A DNA stretch of 64,000 bases from Glandiceps talaboti (GCF_964340395.1 NC_135559.1:24030464-24094463); one strand, 5' to 3'. Counted from the first letter of the stretch, positions 34,498 through 46,535 are shown. Numbers and translations: made by a program. The notes: generated by a model from the letters alone, not told the origin.

Positions 34498-35984
34498 TAG
34501 GACGTATCTGGACTTTATATGCGTATAAAGATACTTCTGTGTGTCCCACTTGGATGTAGCACAGGGGCGGGTCAGTGTCTCAATGAAATTATATTTTCAT
34601 TTACCAAAGCAATCAGTTCACGTGACACATTTGATTGACAGTTGTCATTGGTATATATTGTTGGATTGATAGTTATATGTTTACTCGAGTGTGCTATCTT
34701 CATAAAAATCGTCTTAAACACTTCTAAATTAAATCCTCCTCACATAAAGAAAGAAGCGACCAAAAATTTGACTGCTCATATCGTAATTGAATCCCGAGAA
34801 ATCAACTGTCTTATGAAGCTTTCCACAGTTAATAAACTAGTTGTCTTGCCATTTCTTGCCCTAATATGTGGATAATGTTGTTCCACCTATTTTAGACAGA
34901 GAGTATATCTGGCCTGAATTACATTTCCGCGCAAATGCAAACCGAGGGAACGAACAGCACTTAGGGAAGGGGTGGGGGCTGATGAGAAAATATTTTGTAC
35001 AAATTGTTTCCCAGTTCCCTCTTCCCTTCAAGCTCACAAAAAAACGTTGTCGCTGATTTTCATTAGTGCAGTTACATGGCATACTTCCCGTATTCTGGAG
35101 ATGTGCAAATGTATGATACACTAGTATAAAATAACAGTGGTAATCGACTTCAGTGTTCATACATAATTAGAGATTTCTTTACAAATAAATGTGGGATTTG
35201 CAAGGAGATGTTGGATCGTAATCTATACTTGGAGATACTTAGCCAACCCCATTCAATTGTGGTTTGGCGCAGGAACAGCATCCCTTGATCACCCATGGGG
35301 AGTATTCTGGAATAGGGCTCAATCATTTGGTAACCTTGCCAAAATAAACCACAGGCTAGCATTGAAAGGGTTCTGGAAAATTCATTAAACGGAATAATTT
35401 TTAACCGACACAATATGCACATTATGCAAGTTTTTCGATTTGCCAATCCCCTCTCAGCGCAACGGAGGATGTTTTTAGACATGGTATTTTTTACAAGTGT
35501 GTAAGTAATGTTTATGATAGTCCATATATGCTTTTCAAGTTACATTTTAAAGTTCCACAGATGCCGGATCGGAGAACTAGAAAGTTTACAAACCTGATGC
35601 CAGTAAATTTAATGTTTTTAAACACTGTGCCGTTCACAGATGTACATGTATAACAACGTATAGTGGTCTTTGTTGTAGTATTTTGAATATTGACTTTAAT
35701 TTATCAAATTTAATTTTCCAGATTGTCCACCTGACAATATTGATTTTGTATATTTGCCTCATAATGTATTTTAGATATAGTATTTTATTTGCCACAAACT
35801 CAAAATCATATCAACATAACAAGAGAGAAAGTACAAAAGACAGTGGAATAAATATTACAATTAAACTGATGGATGAATACAGAGTTTATGGCTGGACCAC
35901 AGAAATAGTTTGAAACAAACTAGTCAAGTTTGTGGCCCATACTACAATTGATTAAACAAATAAAATAATCAAAGCAAAAACAAA
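34498..35984. other. No gene recognised
   Basis: Several short open frames (for example near 34642 with a hydrophobic start, but no ATG there) have no recognisable domain or splice context. GGAATAGGGCTCAATC near 35310 looks repeat-like. Confidence 0.35.
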
Positions 35985-38900
35985 AACAAATTTGAAATTA
36001 AAACAAAAACAAACAAAAAACAAACAAAACAAAACGCGTTCTCATCAAAAAAAAATATAACAACTGGCATTAAATGCAATGTAAGGTAGAAAAAGCTGAA
36101 TTAATTTTGTAACAAATACTGTTTTAACTGAGATTTAAAAGTAGTCCTGGATTGTATTTTTTCAATTCTTCAGGTAAGGAGTTCCAATGTTTTGCAGCTG
36201 CATACTGAAAATTGTGTTGCGTCAAAGTAAGATTTACTTTTGGAATGTAAAAGTTATCTCTCGTTGTATTCCGAGTGTGATACGTATTTGGTGGTGTGTT
36301 GAAATAGTCGTTAACTGTTTGCGGGAAGTGACCGGCCCTCAAATCAAAAATAAATAAAGAAGTATTAAATTTGCATTGCTGGTGGACACTTAGAATTCCT
36401 AGTTGCTGAAAAAGAGGGGAGGAGGGAGCACCAATATTTGAAAAAGTTATAAAGCGAATAACTTTCTTTTGAAGGTTTAAGATAGGCTTGAGAAATGTAT
36501 TGTATGTATTGCCCCATATCTCTATACAATATGAGATATGGGGCAAGATCATAGAGTTATACAGCAGAAGAAGAGTAGATTAGGTACGTAATAGCGAATT
36601 TTGGAAATTATGCCATTAATTGGAGAAATTGCTTTCCTAACTTTTTCAATGTGTGATGTCCAAAGCATATTTTGATCTAAACACACGCCAAGATAATTGG
36701 TTGACGTTACTTGTGAAATTTGTGAGCGATTGATGCCCAGACTTCCCTCCGTTTTCACCAATCTTTGCGAAGTCTTAATAATCATGAAATTCGTTTTTTC
36801 TACATTGATAGTGAGCCTATTGGCGTCGCACCAGTCACAGACTTTCCTGAAGTCGAAATGGAGTTGATCAAGCTGAATTATATTTGAGGGATTGTTGATA
36901 AATTGAAACAAGTTTGTGTCGTCGGCAAATAATCGAAATTCAAATGCATCAGTAGCGTTCACAATATCATTGATGTAAATCAGAAAGAGAAGGGGGCCTA
37001 AAATTGAGCCTTGTGGTACTCCACATTGTATTTCGCTATATGGCGAGGTAACATTATTTATACAGACACACTGCTTACGCTGGGAGAGATAACTTTTAAA
37101 CCAAAGTAAAGGCAAGCCTCTGACACTGTAGAAGAATACTATGGTCTATTGTGTCAAAGGCTTTCCGCAAATCAATGAATATACCACATGTCAGATATCC
37201 ATTGTCCAGCTTATTAGCAATACCAGTGATCAGGTCAACCAGGGCAAGCTTAGTACTGTGTTTTTTCCTGAAACCAAACTGAGTTTTGATGAGGATGTTG
37301 TATTTTTCAAAATATATAACAAGTTGATGATTGACAATAGATTCAAACACTTTACTGATTACGGGCAAAATTGAAATGGGGCGATAATTGCCAACATCGC
37401 ATGGCGAACCTTTTTTATAAATAGGTATTACCTTGGCAATCTTAAGTAGACTTGGAAAAATACCATTGTTGAGAGAACAGTTAATTATGTGTGAGAGGGC
37501 ATGCAATAATGTGAGCAGCGTGTATAACTAAGAGGGGATTAATTGTGTCCTGACCGGTAGCTTTGCGGGGATCAAGCTTGAATATTTCTCCAAGGACGTC
37601 TTCTTCAGACACGGGGTGAAAGAAAAAGGAGTTGAGGTAGTTCCCATCCAGGTATTGTCTAAAGTCTTTGTTGCTTGTAATCTTTTGAGCAAGATTGGGC
37701 CCAATACCAGTGAAATAATTATTGAATTCTTGAGTAATATCTCTTGTATCTGTTAAGCATGTGTTTCCAGGGTTGTTTGTAGTTAATTTATCGGGAGAAC
37801 ATTTGGTATGTGTTTTGTTCAACATCTCTTTAATAATAAGCCAAGTTTTGTTGGTGTTGCCAGAGGCATTTGAAATTTTATTGGTGTAGTAGTTTTTCTT
37901 AGCCAACCTAAGGAGCTTCGTCAATGTATTCCTGTACCTAGTATACATATTTTTAATTTGGTTATTCCTTGGGTGATTTTTCATTTTCGAGAAAAGTTTA
38001 TGTTTTGTATGTATGTATGTATGGATGTAAATAAGCCCTTTGTGATCCAGGGTCTTTTAATTGACTTTTGTGTTCTTGTAAATGTTTTTATTTGAAGATG
38101 TCTTCTGATAACAGTATGAAATAAATCATTAAAAATATTGTATGCTTCAGACGGATCTTCGCACATGTGGACTGGTTGCCAGGATACATTGCTTAGGTCA
38201 GCTAAGAAGGCCTCTTTGTTGTAATTCCAGAAATCGTAGGTGTGTGTTTTGGTACTGTTTTCAAAAACGTGATGCAGACTTTTAATAATGCCGAAAATTG
38301 GATAGTGGTCTGAAATGTCTGTTTCAATTGTACCGGATTCAATAAAGTGGTCAGTAATATTTGTGAGGTGTTAGTAACTCTGGTAGGGGTGTTAATTAAT
38401 TGTGTCATATTGTATGTATTCAGGAGAGTATTGTAATGAGTAACGGGTGGGCTATCTAAAGATGTGTCAATATTCATATCGCCAAGGAGAATACAATCAC
38501 GCCCGTTCACTGACACCTGATCAAGGCATGCTTCTAAACTGTCAATGAATTCATTAAAAGGTGTGTTGGGTCTTCTGTAGATAACGCCTATAACAATCTT
38601 TTTGTTGTTGATCATAGTTTCCCCAAAGATGGATTCGCAGTGATTAATTTTACATGTGTTAATGCGAGAGAAGGACAACGAGTTGTGAAAATACAGAGCG
38701 ACTCCACCACCTTGTGAGGCTTCACGATTACAAGTAACGAAAGTATAGGAAGGCAAATCATAAAGACAGCAATTTGAATCGGGATGTAACCATGTTTCCG
38801 TTAGAGCTATAAAAAGAAAATTTTGATCTAACATGCTTAGAAAGTTAACAAAGCTATCAAAGTTTTTTGTAAGGGATCTGACATTGCAATGTAGGAAAGA

Positions 38901-39075
38901 ACATGAACTGTTTAAAAGATTTCTATCAGAATTGAACTGGTTGACGGTGCAAGACTTACAGCTGTATTTGACTATGACTTCCTCGTTCATCATGAAATGA
39001 CTGACATACTTAGAGAATAAGTAATCGAAAAATGTGTTTTTAATGTGCATTAAGTTAGTTTTGTTTGTTTGATAT
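35985..39075 (-). mobile_element. APE-type LINE (Jockey/CR1 group), near full length
   Basis: On the minus strand the element encodes an apurinic endonuclease followed by reverse transcriptase, and its 3' end runs into a (GTTTT)n-type tail at about 35990-36045. ORF2 is nearly complete but split by several frameshifts and stops. No separate ORF1 was recognised; the 5' end near 39.06 kb is probably truncated or ORF1-less. It abuts a short A/T tail on the plus strand (AAATAAATAAATAAAC near 39.11 kb) that may be another LINE's end. Confidence 0.88.
36124..39050 (-). pseudogene. LINE ORF2: endonuclease plus reverse transcriptase
   Basis: In order from 39050 downward: endonuclease motifs FLHCNVRSL, ALTETWLHPDSN, GGGVALYFHNS, VIGVIYRRPNTPFNEF and LLGDMNID, then, after a frameshift near 38.37 kb, SDHYPIFGIIK. 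A linker is followed by RT motifs AKVIPIYKKGSP, NYRPISILPVISKVFE, FGFRKKHSTKLAL, GIFIDLRKAFDTIDH, GVPQGSILGPLLFLIYINDI and FRLFADDTNLF (catalytic DD intact). The C-terminal part has PHISYCIEIWGNTY and LQKKVIRFITFS, ending at 36124. Breaks near 38.37, 37.98, 37.50, 37.11 and 36.55 kb make it non-functional. The degree of decay is mild, so insertion was fairly recent. Confidence 0.9.
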
Positions 39076-39423
39076 GCTTGTGTGTTTTGTATTCTTGTAT
39101 TCCGTGAAATAAATAAATAAACTGTATGTCAACGAGTTGAGTAATTGGTAACAAAATACAACACCTTATTATTCCAAGACAATAGCCCCCGTCACCACGT
39201 CCTGGTTTTCACATAATTTTATACATTACACTTTCATTCAAACGGGGGTCGACACATACATTCATAATTCATCAACAATACCGGTGCTTATCCGTCATTG
39301 CACGCATTTAGCGAGGAACGCTAGTCTATACCTTCATTACACAGTGTTCACCCCTGTGCACGTTACATAAGTTTGTATTCCTGTAAAATAAAAGAATGTG
39401 GAGAAATCAACTCCGGACTTTTG

Positions 39424-39690
39424 ATTGGTTGTTTGTCAAATGTAACACGTGTACTCCCTGTCAAGTGATTGACCAATTTGAAACAAACAACACCTAACTA
39501 GTCTTACAAACACAATAGTTTTCCCTGCCACCACCTTTAAAGTGCACCTGGAGGGGTAGAGGAAAATTTTGATCCTCTAGGTCTGATTGGTTCATGGTTC
39601 TCGACAGGAATCTAACATCTTGGGTTGGGTATATAAATGACGCGTGATACATTTTCAAACTGTCTTTGCGACTCCAGCAAACGATAAACA
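39424..39690 (+). promoter_or_regulatory. Compact core promoter with CCAAT, TATA and Inr
   Basis: TATATAAA at 39630-39637, an Inr match TCAAACT at 39655-39661 (start predicted at 39657), and an inverted CCAAT box (ATTGG, 39586-39590) about 70 bp upstream of that start. More CCAAT boxes lie at 39424-39428 (inverted) and 39473-39477. An E-box CACGTG lies near 39447. The spacing matches strong pol II promoters of intronless genes. The ATG follows 37 bp after the predicted start. Confidence 0.6.
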
Positions 39691-39693
39691 AAG

Positions 39694-40281
39694 ATGGATA
39701 CTGGTATTGTGCTGCTCACCCTGGTCTATGTCGTCATAGTATATGTCCGAAGCCTTGTACTGCTGAGAGTGGATGATAGAAGAATATTCCGATGTTTGGT
39801 ATGGGTCCTGGATGCTGTATGCTGTCTACTTCGCTCACTGGTCGAAAAGAGGAAGTTGGAAGGAAAAATTGCAATGTGTATCACCGTATGGATGCTGTGT
39901 TTGCTTCAGATGTTTGTTCGCTGTACAATAGAGACTGTTCGAGAATGGAAGTCTATGGTTTGCGTATTGGTTCGTCAATTTATCATGGTTTGGTCCCTGC
40001 GAGAACGTCGAAGGATGGTATATGAGATAAGTCGGTTTGCTATGTTTGTTCTTTCTGCTGCATTTGGGCCCGTTGTATGGGAATGGGGGCCATGGTGGCA
40101 ATTTCGGCGCGGTACCTTTTTTGGCGGGAAGGTGGCGGCCCGGGTTGACAGGTTAGGATTTAGACGGTTTTGTCAGGAGGAAAGTTTGTCATTGGTTGTT
40201 CAAGTGGCACAGACTGTAATATTCCCCATTTTCGAAAACATTAAGAACGCAAAATACATATCAAAATTTATCTACGAATAA
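39694..40281 (+). CDS. Intronless 195-aa multipass membrane protein, unknown
   Basis: ATG in good context (AAAGATGG) to TAA at 40279-40281. Not recognised as any known family. Hydrophobic segments lie at about residues 4-24 (IVLLTLVYVVIVYV), 33-48 (LVWVLDAVCCLL), 59-74, 86-101 and 112-128, separated by short basic or acidic loops (RVDDRR, EKRKLEG, LRERRRM). A tryptophan-rich turn follows (VVWEWGPWWQ), then an amphipathic C-terminal part. The ORF is visibly richer in G than its AT-rich flanks. A canonical promoter precedes it, and AATAAA overlaps the stop (40277-40282). It is the longest non-repetitive single-frame ORF outside transposons here. A chance ORF or a fragment of an unknown element cannot be excluded. 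Confidence 0.5.
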   Translation: MDTGIVLLTLVYVVIVYVRSLVLLRVDDRRIFRCLVWVLDAVCCLLRSLVEKRKLEGKIAMCITVWMLCLLQMFVRCTIETVREWKSMVCVLVRQFIMVWSLRERRRMVYEISRFAMFVLSAAFGPVVWEWGPWWQFRRGTFFGGKVAARVDRLGFRRFCQEESLSLVVQVAQTVIFPIFENIKNAKYISKFIYE

Positions 40282-40282
40282 A
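40277..40282 (+). terminator. PolyA signal AATAAA overlapping stop
   Basis: GAATAAAAAAT spans the stop codon of the 195-aa ORF, so the 3' UTR would be very short. Confidence 0.45.
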
Positions 40283-40499
40283 AAATACAAATCAAAATTT
40301 ATCGACAAACAAATTTGAATAGATACGTCATACATAGTCATGTACACAAAGTTGTTCTCGGGTACCCAGATTCCTATAAATTCAGCCACCTCCGGTATAC
40401 ACATTTCTTTCACAACCGAAACAATTGTATTTTGCCATGTTCAAATGAAAAATCATTGATGTTTATATTAGACTATTTACGAAACACAAACTTGAAAAC

Positions 40500-40790
40500 C
40501 ATAATTGCCTATAACCACAGAAAACCACTTCTATTTAGGGTCCCATACTAAAGTTACCCCAAAACTAGTAAACCAAATGTAAACTTAAAATAGGTTGTTC
40601 CTAGAAATACAGACTGTGCCACTTCTAATTAGGGTTCCCATTCTAAAATTAACAACTTTCGCAAAAACTAGTTAACTAAATGTAAACTTAAAATAGATTG
40701 TTTCTAGAAATACTGACTGTGCCACTTCTAATTAGGGTTAAAGTTTTCGCAAAATCTAGTTAGTTAGTTTTTTTTCAAGAAATACAAAGT
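40500..40790 (+). repeat. Three tandem copies of a ~100-bp unit
   Basis: CCACTTCTAATTAGGGTTCCC and AATGTAAACTTAAAATAG recur at about 40520, 40615 and 40725, the last copy partial. Non-coding. Confidence 0.65.
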
Positions 40791-41139
40791 TGAATCGAAA
40801 TATTTCTTTCATTAAAATGCTAATCATACAAAATTAAAACCCGTGTATTTTGCTCTGCAGCGCATATTTTTTTCATTCATGTTACAAATTTAAGAGTTAT
40901 TTCCGTAAAGACATTCTTCTTTGAAGATGATGAAAAAGATAAGTTTGTTTACAATATTACAAATATAGCTAATAACCACATAACAACCAACAATGTGAAC
41001 CAAATTTATTTTTCGTTTTGTGATGGTCAGAACATTCATAAATTACAATACAAAATAATGTCACCGCTTCAGTTATACCCATGGTATAGTGATCAAATAT
41101 ATGTGTCTCAAAACCAAATTAAGGCTTATGATCTCATCT

Positions 41140-44125
41140 TTTTGGTCAAAGATCTATCATTAGATTAAGATGTATTCTGGATGTGTTTATCTCATCACTG
41201 ATATGCAAATTAGGGCTAAAAAGACTCAAACGAAAAGAAAGTCTATAACAAGATGATCCAATCAGTAATATGCAAATTAGTGCCTAATAATATGTCTTTT
41301 TGGTCAAAATTCTATCATTAGATTAAGATGTATTCTTGATGTGTTTATCTCATTAGTGATATGCAAATTAGGGCTAAAAAGACTAAAACTAAGTCTATAT
41401 TTACAAAGTCTATAACAAGATGATCCAATCAGTAATATGCAAATTAGTGCCTAATAACGTGTCTTTTAGGTCAAAAGTCTATCATTAGATTAAGATGTAT
41501 TCTTGATGTGTTTATCTCATCAGTAATATGCAAATTAGTGCCTAATAATGTGTCTTTTTGGTCAAAAATCTATCATTAGATTTAGATGTACTCTTGATGT
41601 GTTTATCTCATCAGTGATATGCAAATTAGAGCTAAAAAGACTAAGACTAAAAGTCTATATTTACAAAATGTCTAAGATAATCCAATCAGTAATATGCAAA
41701 TTAGTGCCTAATAATGTGTCTTTTTGGTCAAAAATCTATTATTAGATTAAGATGTATTCTTGATGTGTTTATCTCATCAGTGATATTCAAATTAGGGCTT
41801 AAAAGACTAAAAATAAAGGAAAGTCTATAACAAGATGATCCAATCAGTAATATGCAAATTAGTGCCTAAAATGTGTCTTTTTGGTCAAAAATCTATCATT
41901 AGATTAATATGCATTCTTGATGTGTTTATCTCATCAGTGATATGCAAATTAAGGCTAAAAAGACTAAAACTAAGTCTATATTTACAAAAAGTCTATAACA
42001 AGATGATCTAATCAGTAATATGCAAATTAGTGCCTAATAATGTGTCTTTTTGATCAAAAATCTATCATTAGATTAAGATGTATTCTGGATGTGTTTATCT
42101 CATCAGTGATATGCAAATTAGGGCTAAGAAGGCTAAAAATAAAAGAAAGTCTATAACAAGATGATCCAATCAGTAATATGCAAATTAGTGCCTAATAATA
42201 TGTCTTTTTGGTCAAAATTCTATCATTAGATTCAGATGTATTCTTGATGTGTTTATCTCATCACTTATATGCAAATTAGGGCTAAAAAGACTAACAATAA
42301 AATAGTCTATAACAAGATGATCCAATCAGTAATATGCAAATTAGTGCCTAATAATGTGTCTTTTTGATCAAAAATCTATCATTAGATTAAGATGTATTCT
42401 GGATGTGTTTATCTCATCAGTGATATGCAAATTAGGGCTAAGAAGGCTAAAAATAAAAGAAAGTCTATAACAAGATGATCCAATCAGTAATATGCAAATT
42501 AGTGCCTAATAATATGTCTTTTTGGTCAAAATTCTATCATTAGATTCAGATGTACTCTTGATGTGTTTATCTCATCACTGATATGCAAATTAGGGCTAAA
42601 AAGACTCAAACGAAAAGAAAGTCTATAACAAGATGATCCAATCAGTAATATGCAAATTAGTGCCTAATAATATGTCTTTTTGGTCAAAATTCTATCATTA
42701 GATTAAGATGTAATTTTGATGTGTTTATCTCATTAGTGATATGCAAATTAGGGCTAAAAAGACTAAAACTAAAAGTCTATATTTACAAAATGTCTAAGAT
42801 AATCCAATCAGTAATATGCAAATTAGTGCCTAATAATGTGTCTTTTTGGTCAAAAATCTATTATTAGATTAAGATGTATTCTTGATGTGTTTATCTCATC
42901 AGTGATATTCAAATTAGGGCTTAAAAGACTAAAAATAAAGGAAAGTCTATAACAAGATGATCCAATCAGTAATATGCAAATTAGTGCCTAAAATGTGTCT
43001 TTTTGGTCAAAAATCTATCATTAGATTAATATGCATTCTTGATGTGTTTATCTCATCAGTGATATGCAAATTAAGGCTAAAAAGACTAAAACTAAGTCTA
43101 TATTTACAAAAAGTCTATAACAAGATGATCTAATCAGTAATATGCAAATTAGTGCCTAATGTGTCTTTTTGATCAAAAATCTATCATTAGATTAAGATGT
43201 ATTCTGGATGTGTTTATCTCATCAGTGATATGCAAACTAGGGCTAAGAAGGCTAAAAATAAAAGAAAGTCTATAACAAGATGATCCAATCAGTAATATGC
43301 AAATTAGTGCCTAATAATATGTCTTTTTGGTCAAAATTCTATCATTAGATTAAGATGTAATTTTGATGTTTATCTCATTAGTGATATGCAAATTAGGGCT
43401 AAAAAGACTAAAACTAAAAGTCTATATTTATAAAGTCTATAACAAGATGATCCAATCAGTAATATGCAAATTAGTGCCTAATAACGTGTCTTTTTGGTCA
43501 AAAGTCTATCATTAGATTTAGATGTATTCTTAATACCATGATCTCATCGGTGATATGCAAATTAGGGCTAAAAAGCCTCAAACTAAAAGTCTATATTTAC
43601 AAAACGTCTATAACAAGGTGATCTCTTCAGTGATATGCAAATTAGGGGCTAATAATGTGGCTTTTTGGTCAAAAGTCTATCATTAGTTTAAGATGTATTC
43701 TTAATACTATGATCTCATCGATGATATGCAAATTAGGGCTAAAAAGCCTAAAACTAAAGGTCTTTATTTAAAAAAGTCTATAATAAGATGATCCAATCAG
43801 TAATATGCAAATTAGTGCCTAAAAATGTGTCTTTATGGTAAAAAATCTATCATTAGTTTAAGATGTATTCTTGATGTGTTTATCTCATCAGTGATATGCA
43901 AATTAGGGCTATAAAGACTAAAACTAAGTCTATATTTACAAAAGGTCTATAACACGATCCAATCAGTGATATGTAAATTATGATCTAAAAATGTCTTTTT
44001 GGTTGTCTATAATTAGATTAAGATGTATTCTTGATATGATAATTTCATCAGTGATATGCAAATTAGGGCTAAAAAGACTACAACTAAAAATCTGTAATTA
44101 CAAAAAGTCTATAACATGATGATCC
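41140..44125 (+). repeat. Octamer-rich satellite array, ~160-bp dimer units
   Basis: Two alternating half-units, one with GTGATATGCAAATTAGGGCT and one with GTAATATGCAAATTAGTGCC, repeat about 80 bp apart. Each includes the perfect octamer ATGCAAAT, roughly thirty intact copies in 3 kb. Linking text is TGTCTTTTTGGTCAAAA, CTATCATTAGATTAAGATG and TTGATGTGTTTATCTCATC. Shared private variants show higher-order copying: TCTAAGATAATCC recurs 1,122 bp apart (41671 and 42793), and ACTCAAACG 1,380 bp apart (41224 and 42604). The half-unit is related to internal modules of E1. No transcription unit is visible. Confidence 0.9.
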
Positions 44126-44129
44126 CCGA

Positions 44130-44608
44130 GCACTGAGCAAGGACCATTAGTTTTTCACCATTAGAGTAGTTTTTGTTACATGGGAGGAGTTTTAAAAAAA
44201 AAAGTTTTTATAAGAGAACTACCGTCTCCCTCATTAACCTCTGTAAAAAATAAATAAAATAAAAGCTGTAAAAATATAACTGGTGTAAACCAAAATGCTC
44301 CTGTAGGTTGCAATTGGTTTTGCTAAATTAAAACTGAATCATAAAAGTTTGATTCAATATTTATCTGAGTGACTATTACAATGGGCTCAGACTTCCAATA
44401 TCTGATTTCTTTCAAAACTGGCACAAAGGTGACATGTCATTCGGAAAATATGCCATATTTGTCATCAAAAATCAGTATTTTCTGCATAATTAATCATAAA
44501 ACAAGCTTTATTTTGAAACCTGGCCTTGAGCTCCCATGGACTATACGGGGAAGGTCTGCTGTAAAGTCTGTATGCATATGTCATAAGGTACATGTACATG
44601 TATGATAT
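44130..44608 (+). repeat. Unclassified plus family G fragment
   Basis: GACTATTACAATGGGCTCAG and TTTCTTTCAAAACTGGCAC (44369-44430) match the 16.86-16.93 kb part of family G. The rest is unassigned. Confidence 0.5.
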
Positions 44609-44611
44609 AGG

Positions 44612-45699
44612 GTATATACTTTTCTAGGCGAGAAGATTTTGGATAACCCTGCCCATCTAGACTGGTTGATTTTATTTTAATTGTAGTTCAAAATATTGAT
44701 ATATTTTTCAAAATAATTCTTACAATTGCTAAAAGTAAGATTTCATTTCTCAAAAAATTAATTATTTTTGATCAGTTTTTAGGTATTACATCATATGAAC
44801 TACCGTCTGCATGTATTATAGACCTGTATAGTATGTATTTTGAGTGATACAGTTGGTATAAGAAAGAGTCAGACCATTTTTAGGGTGTGTAGTATGACAA
44901 CAGTTTGGTTTTTGGGGGTTTCAACATAGCCTCCCTATGTCATTTCACAAAGAGTTGCCCACCTCATCCTGGGATATATGGTCATGTGAACAAAATTAAT
45001 GAAAGTGGTTTATTTTGCCAATACTAGTTCAAAGAAGCACACTTTAGATAAATTTTCTTTGCCGGCCCTACTATTAAATTCTATCTTAATAACAATAATG
45101 ATAATAATAATAATAATAACTTTAGGGTAATAATAATAACATATAATAAATAATCACTAATAAGTAATAAGTACTAATATAATAAATACTAATGTATGAT
45201 AAATACTAATATATAATAAATACTAATATATAGTAAATAAGCACATAATTAGGCACCAATGACTGTTAATTTCTAATTCTCCTTTCATAATTAATTGCAC
45301 TTAAAGTTGAAATAGTATTGGCATTATGGATTACTCTCATTAAACATGTTCATATGACAGGACAACTCTGTGTGAAATGATACTAGGAGGCTTTGCTAAG
45401 ATTACCAAGCCCTTACTGTTGTCATACTACATACCCAAAAATGGAGACACTTTCTAATACCAACTTTATAGCACAAAATAGATACTCTACAGATCTATGA
45501 TAGATACAGGCGGCAGTTTGTACGATGAAATAGCTAAAAACTGACCAAATTAATTGTCTTTTGGAAAATGAAATCTCACTTTTAAGAATTGTAATAATGT
45601 TTTGAAATTTATAGATTTATTCTAAGCTGCAACTGAAGCAAAATCTATCAGTCCAGCTGAGCAGGGTTTTCCAAAGTTTTCCAGCCCAGAAAAGTATAC
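44612..45699. mobile_element. Long-inverted-repeat element, ~340-bp arms
   Basis: The arm 44612-44955 (GTATATACTTTTCTAGGC, AAAGTAAGATTTCATTTCTC, GTAGTATGACAACAGT) occurs inverted and diverged at about 45355-45699. The 400-bp centre includes (ATA)n-rich DNA at 45090-45240. No coding capacity. A target duplication was not resolved. Probably a non-autonomous inverted-repeat transposon unrelated to the FB element. Confidence 0.75.
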
Positions 45700-46273
45700 A
45701 AAAAAACACTGCTTTCCAGCAGACCTTTCCCACCTATGGGAGTTGTGCACCCCCCCCCCCCTCCCATATTACTTCTGCAAAAAAAATTTAATTCTCTGAG
45801 ATAGGACAAAAATACACATTTTGATAACACATACAAATTCTACCCACTTTATGCAACTTTAGTCAGTTATTATTTCATAATCAATTTAATAGTATAAAAA
45901 TGTTTTTGCTTGACTTATTCTCATTGGCTTTTCTAACCATTGGGGTCAATTTTTCAGGGAGAAACAGTAGAACAATAAAAAATCAATTAATTATACTGTA
46001 TTTGCAAATTTATACACACAGTTCTTTCTTTATAGTGGTTTCCCAAACCTGGGCAAGTTTACCTTCGTCAAGATTTGATTTCTTCCTTTCACCCCATTTC
46101 ATAAAAAAATAATTGTCTACAAATTATAACCTTGAAAATTTAATATCAACCATATGGGAGCACTTTGGTAAATGTAATTTATATTGAATGTATTTTTTCA
46201 TTATTTTATTAAATAAAACACAATATATTAACCAAACTGTATTAATACAATTTCCATGCAAGTTTATTTTCAG
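45700..46273. other. AT-rich, C tract; no gene certain
   Basis: A poly-C run at 45752-45765. Acceptor-like signals TTTTTCAG (about 45950) and CTTTATAG (about 46034) exist but no bounded exon is convincing. Confidence 0.35.
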
Positions 46274-46312
46274 GAAGCCAGGCTCGACAAAGATGGACAA
46301 ATGATGGAAAAT
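46274..46312 (+). CDS. Candidate micro-exon (13 codons)
   Basis: Acceptor TTATTTTCAG, donor GTGAGT, 39 bases in phase 0 reading EARLDKDGQMMEN. Its join to the next candidate exon keeps the frame and gives a plausible C-terminus. The protein family is not recognised and upstream exons were not found, so this is a tentative host exon. Confidence 0.4.
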
Positions 46313-46493
46313 GTGAGTCAAAAAACTGTCTTTTTAATATTTAATATGTTTATACATTGAAAGTTAGATTTAGAAACTTTATTTCTATTTGATTGTCATG
46401 TCTGCAATATAAAATAAATTTAGAAAATAATATAATTGCATTGTGAGTGAATACTTCAATTCTTATACTATTTCTTAAATTTCTTTCTTTTAG

Positions 46494-46535
46494 CCTGTGG
46501 TGATAAGAAGACCCAAGACTGATCGATGTATTTGA
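46494..46535 (+). CDS. Candidate terminal exon (13 codons + stop)
   Basis: Acceptor with a long pyrimidine tract (TTTCTTTCTTTTAG), then PVVIRRPKTDRCI and TGA at 46533-46535, in phase 0 with the exon ending 46312. Joined they read as a charged tail of 26 residues. Not recognised; gene identity unknown. Confidence 0.4.
   Translation, partial: PVVIRRPKTDRCI

Noticed and set aside
34642-34875. Hydrophobic 77-codon frame resembling a small membrane protein
   Set aside because: The frame starts at TTG, not ATG, with no promoter or splice signals; unlikely to be a gene.
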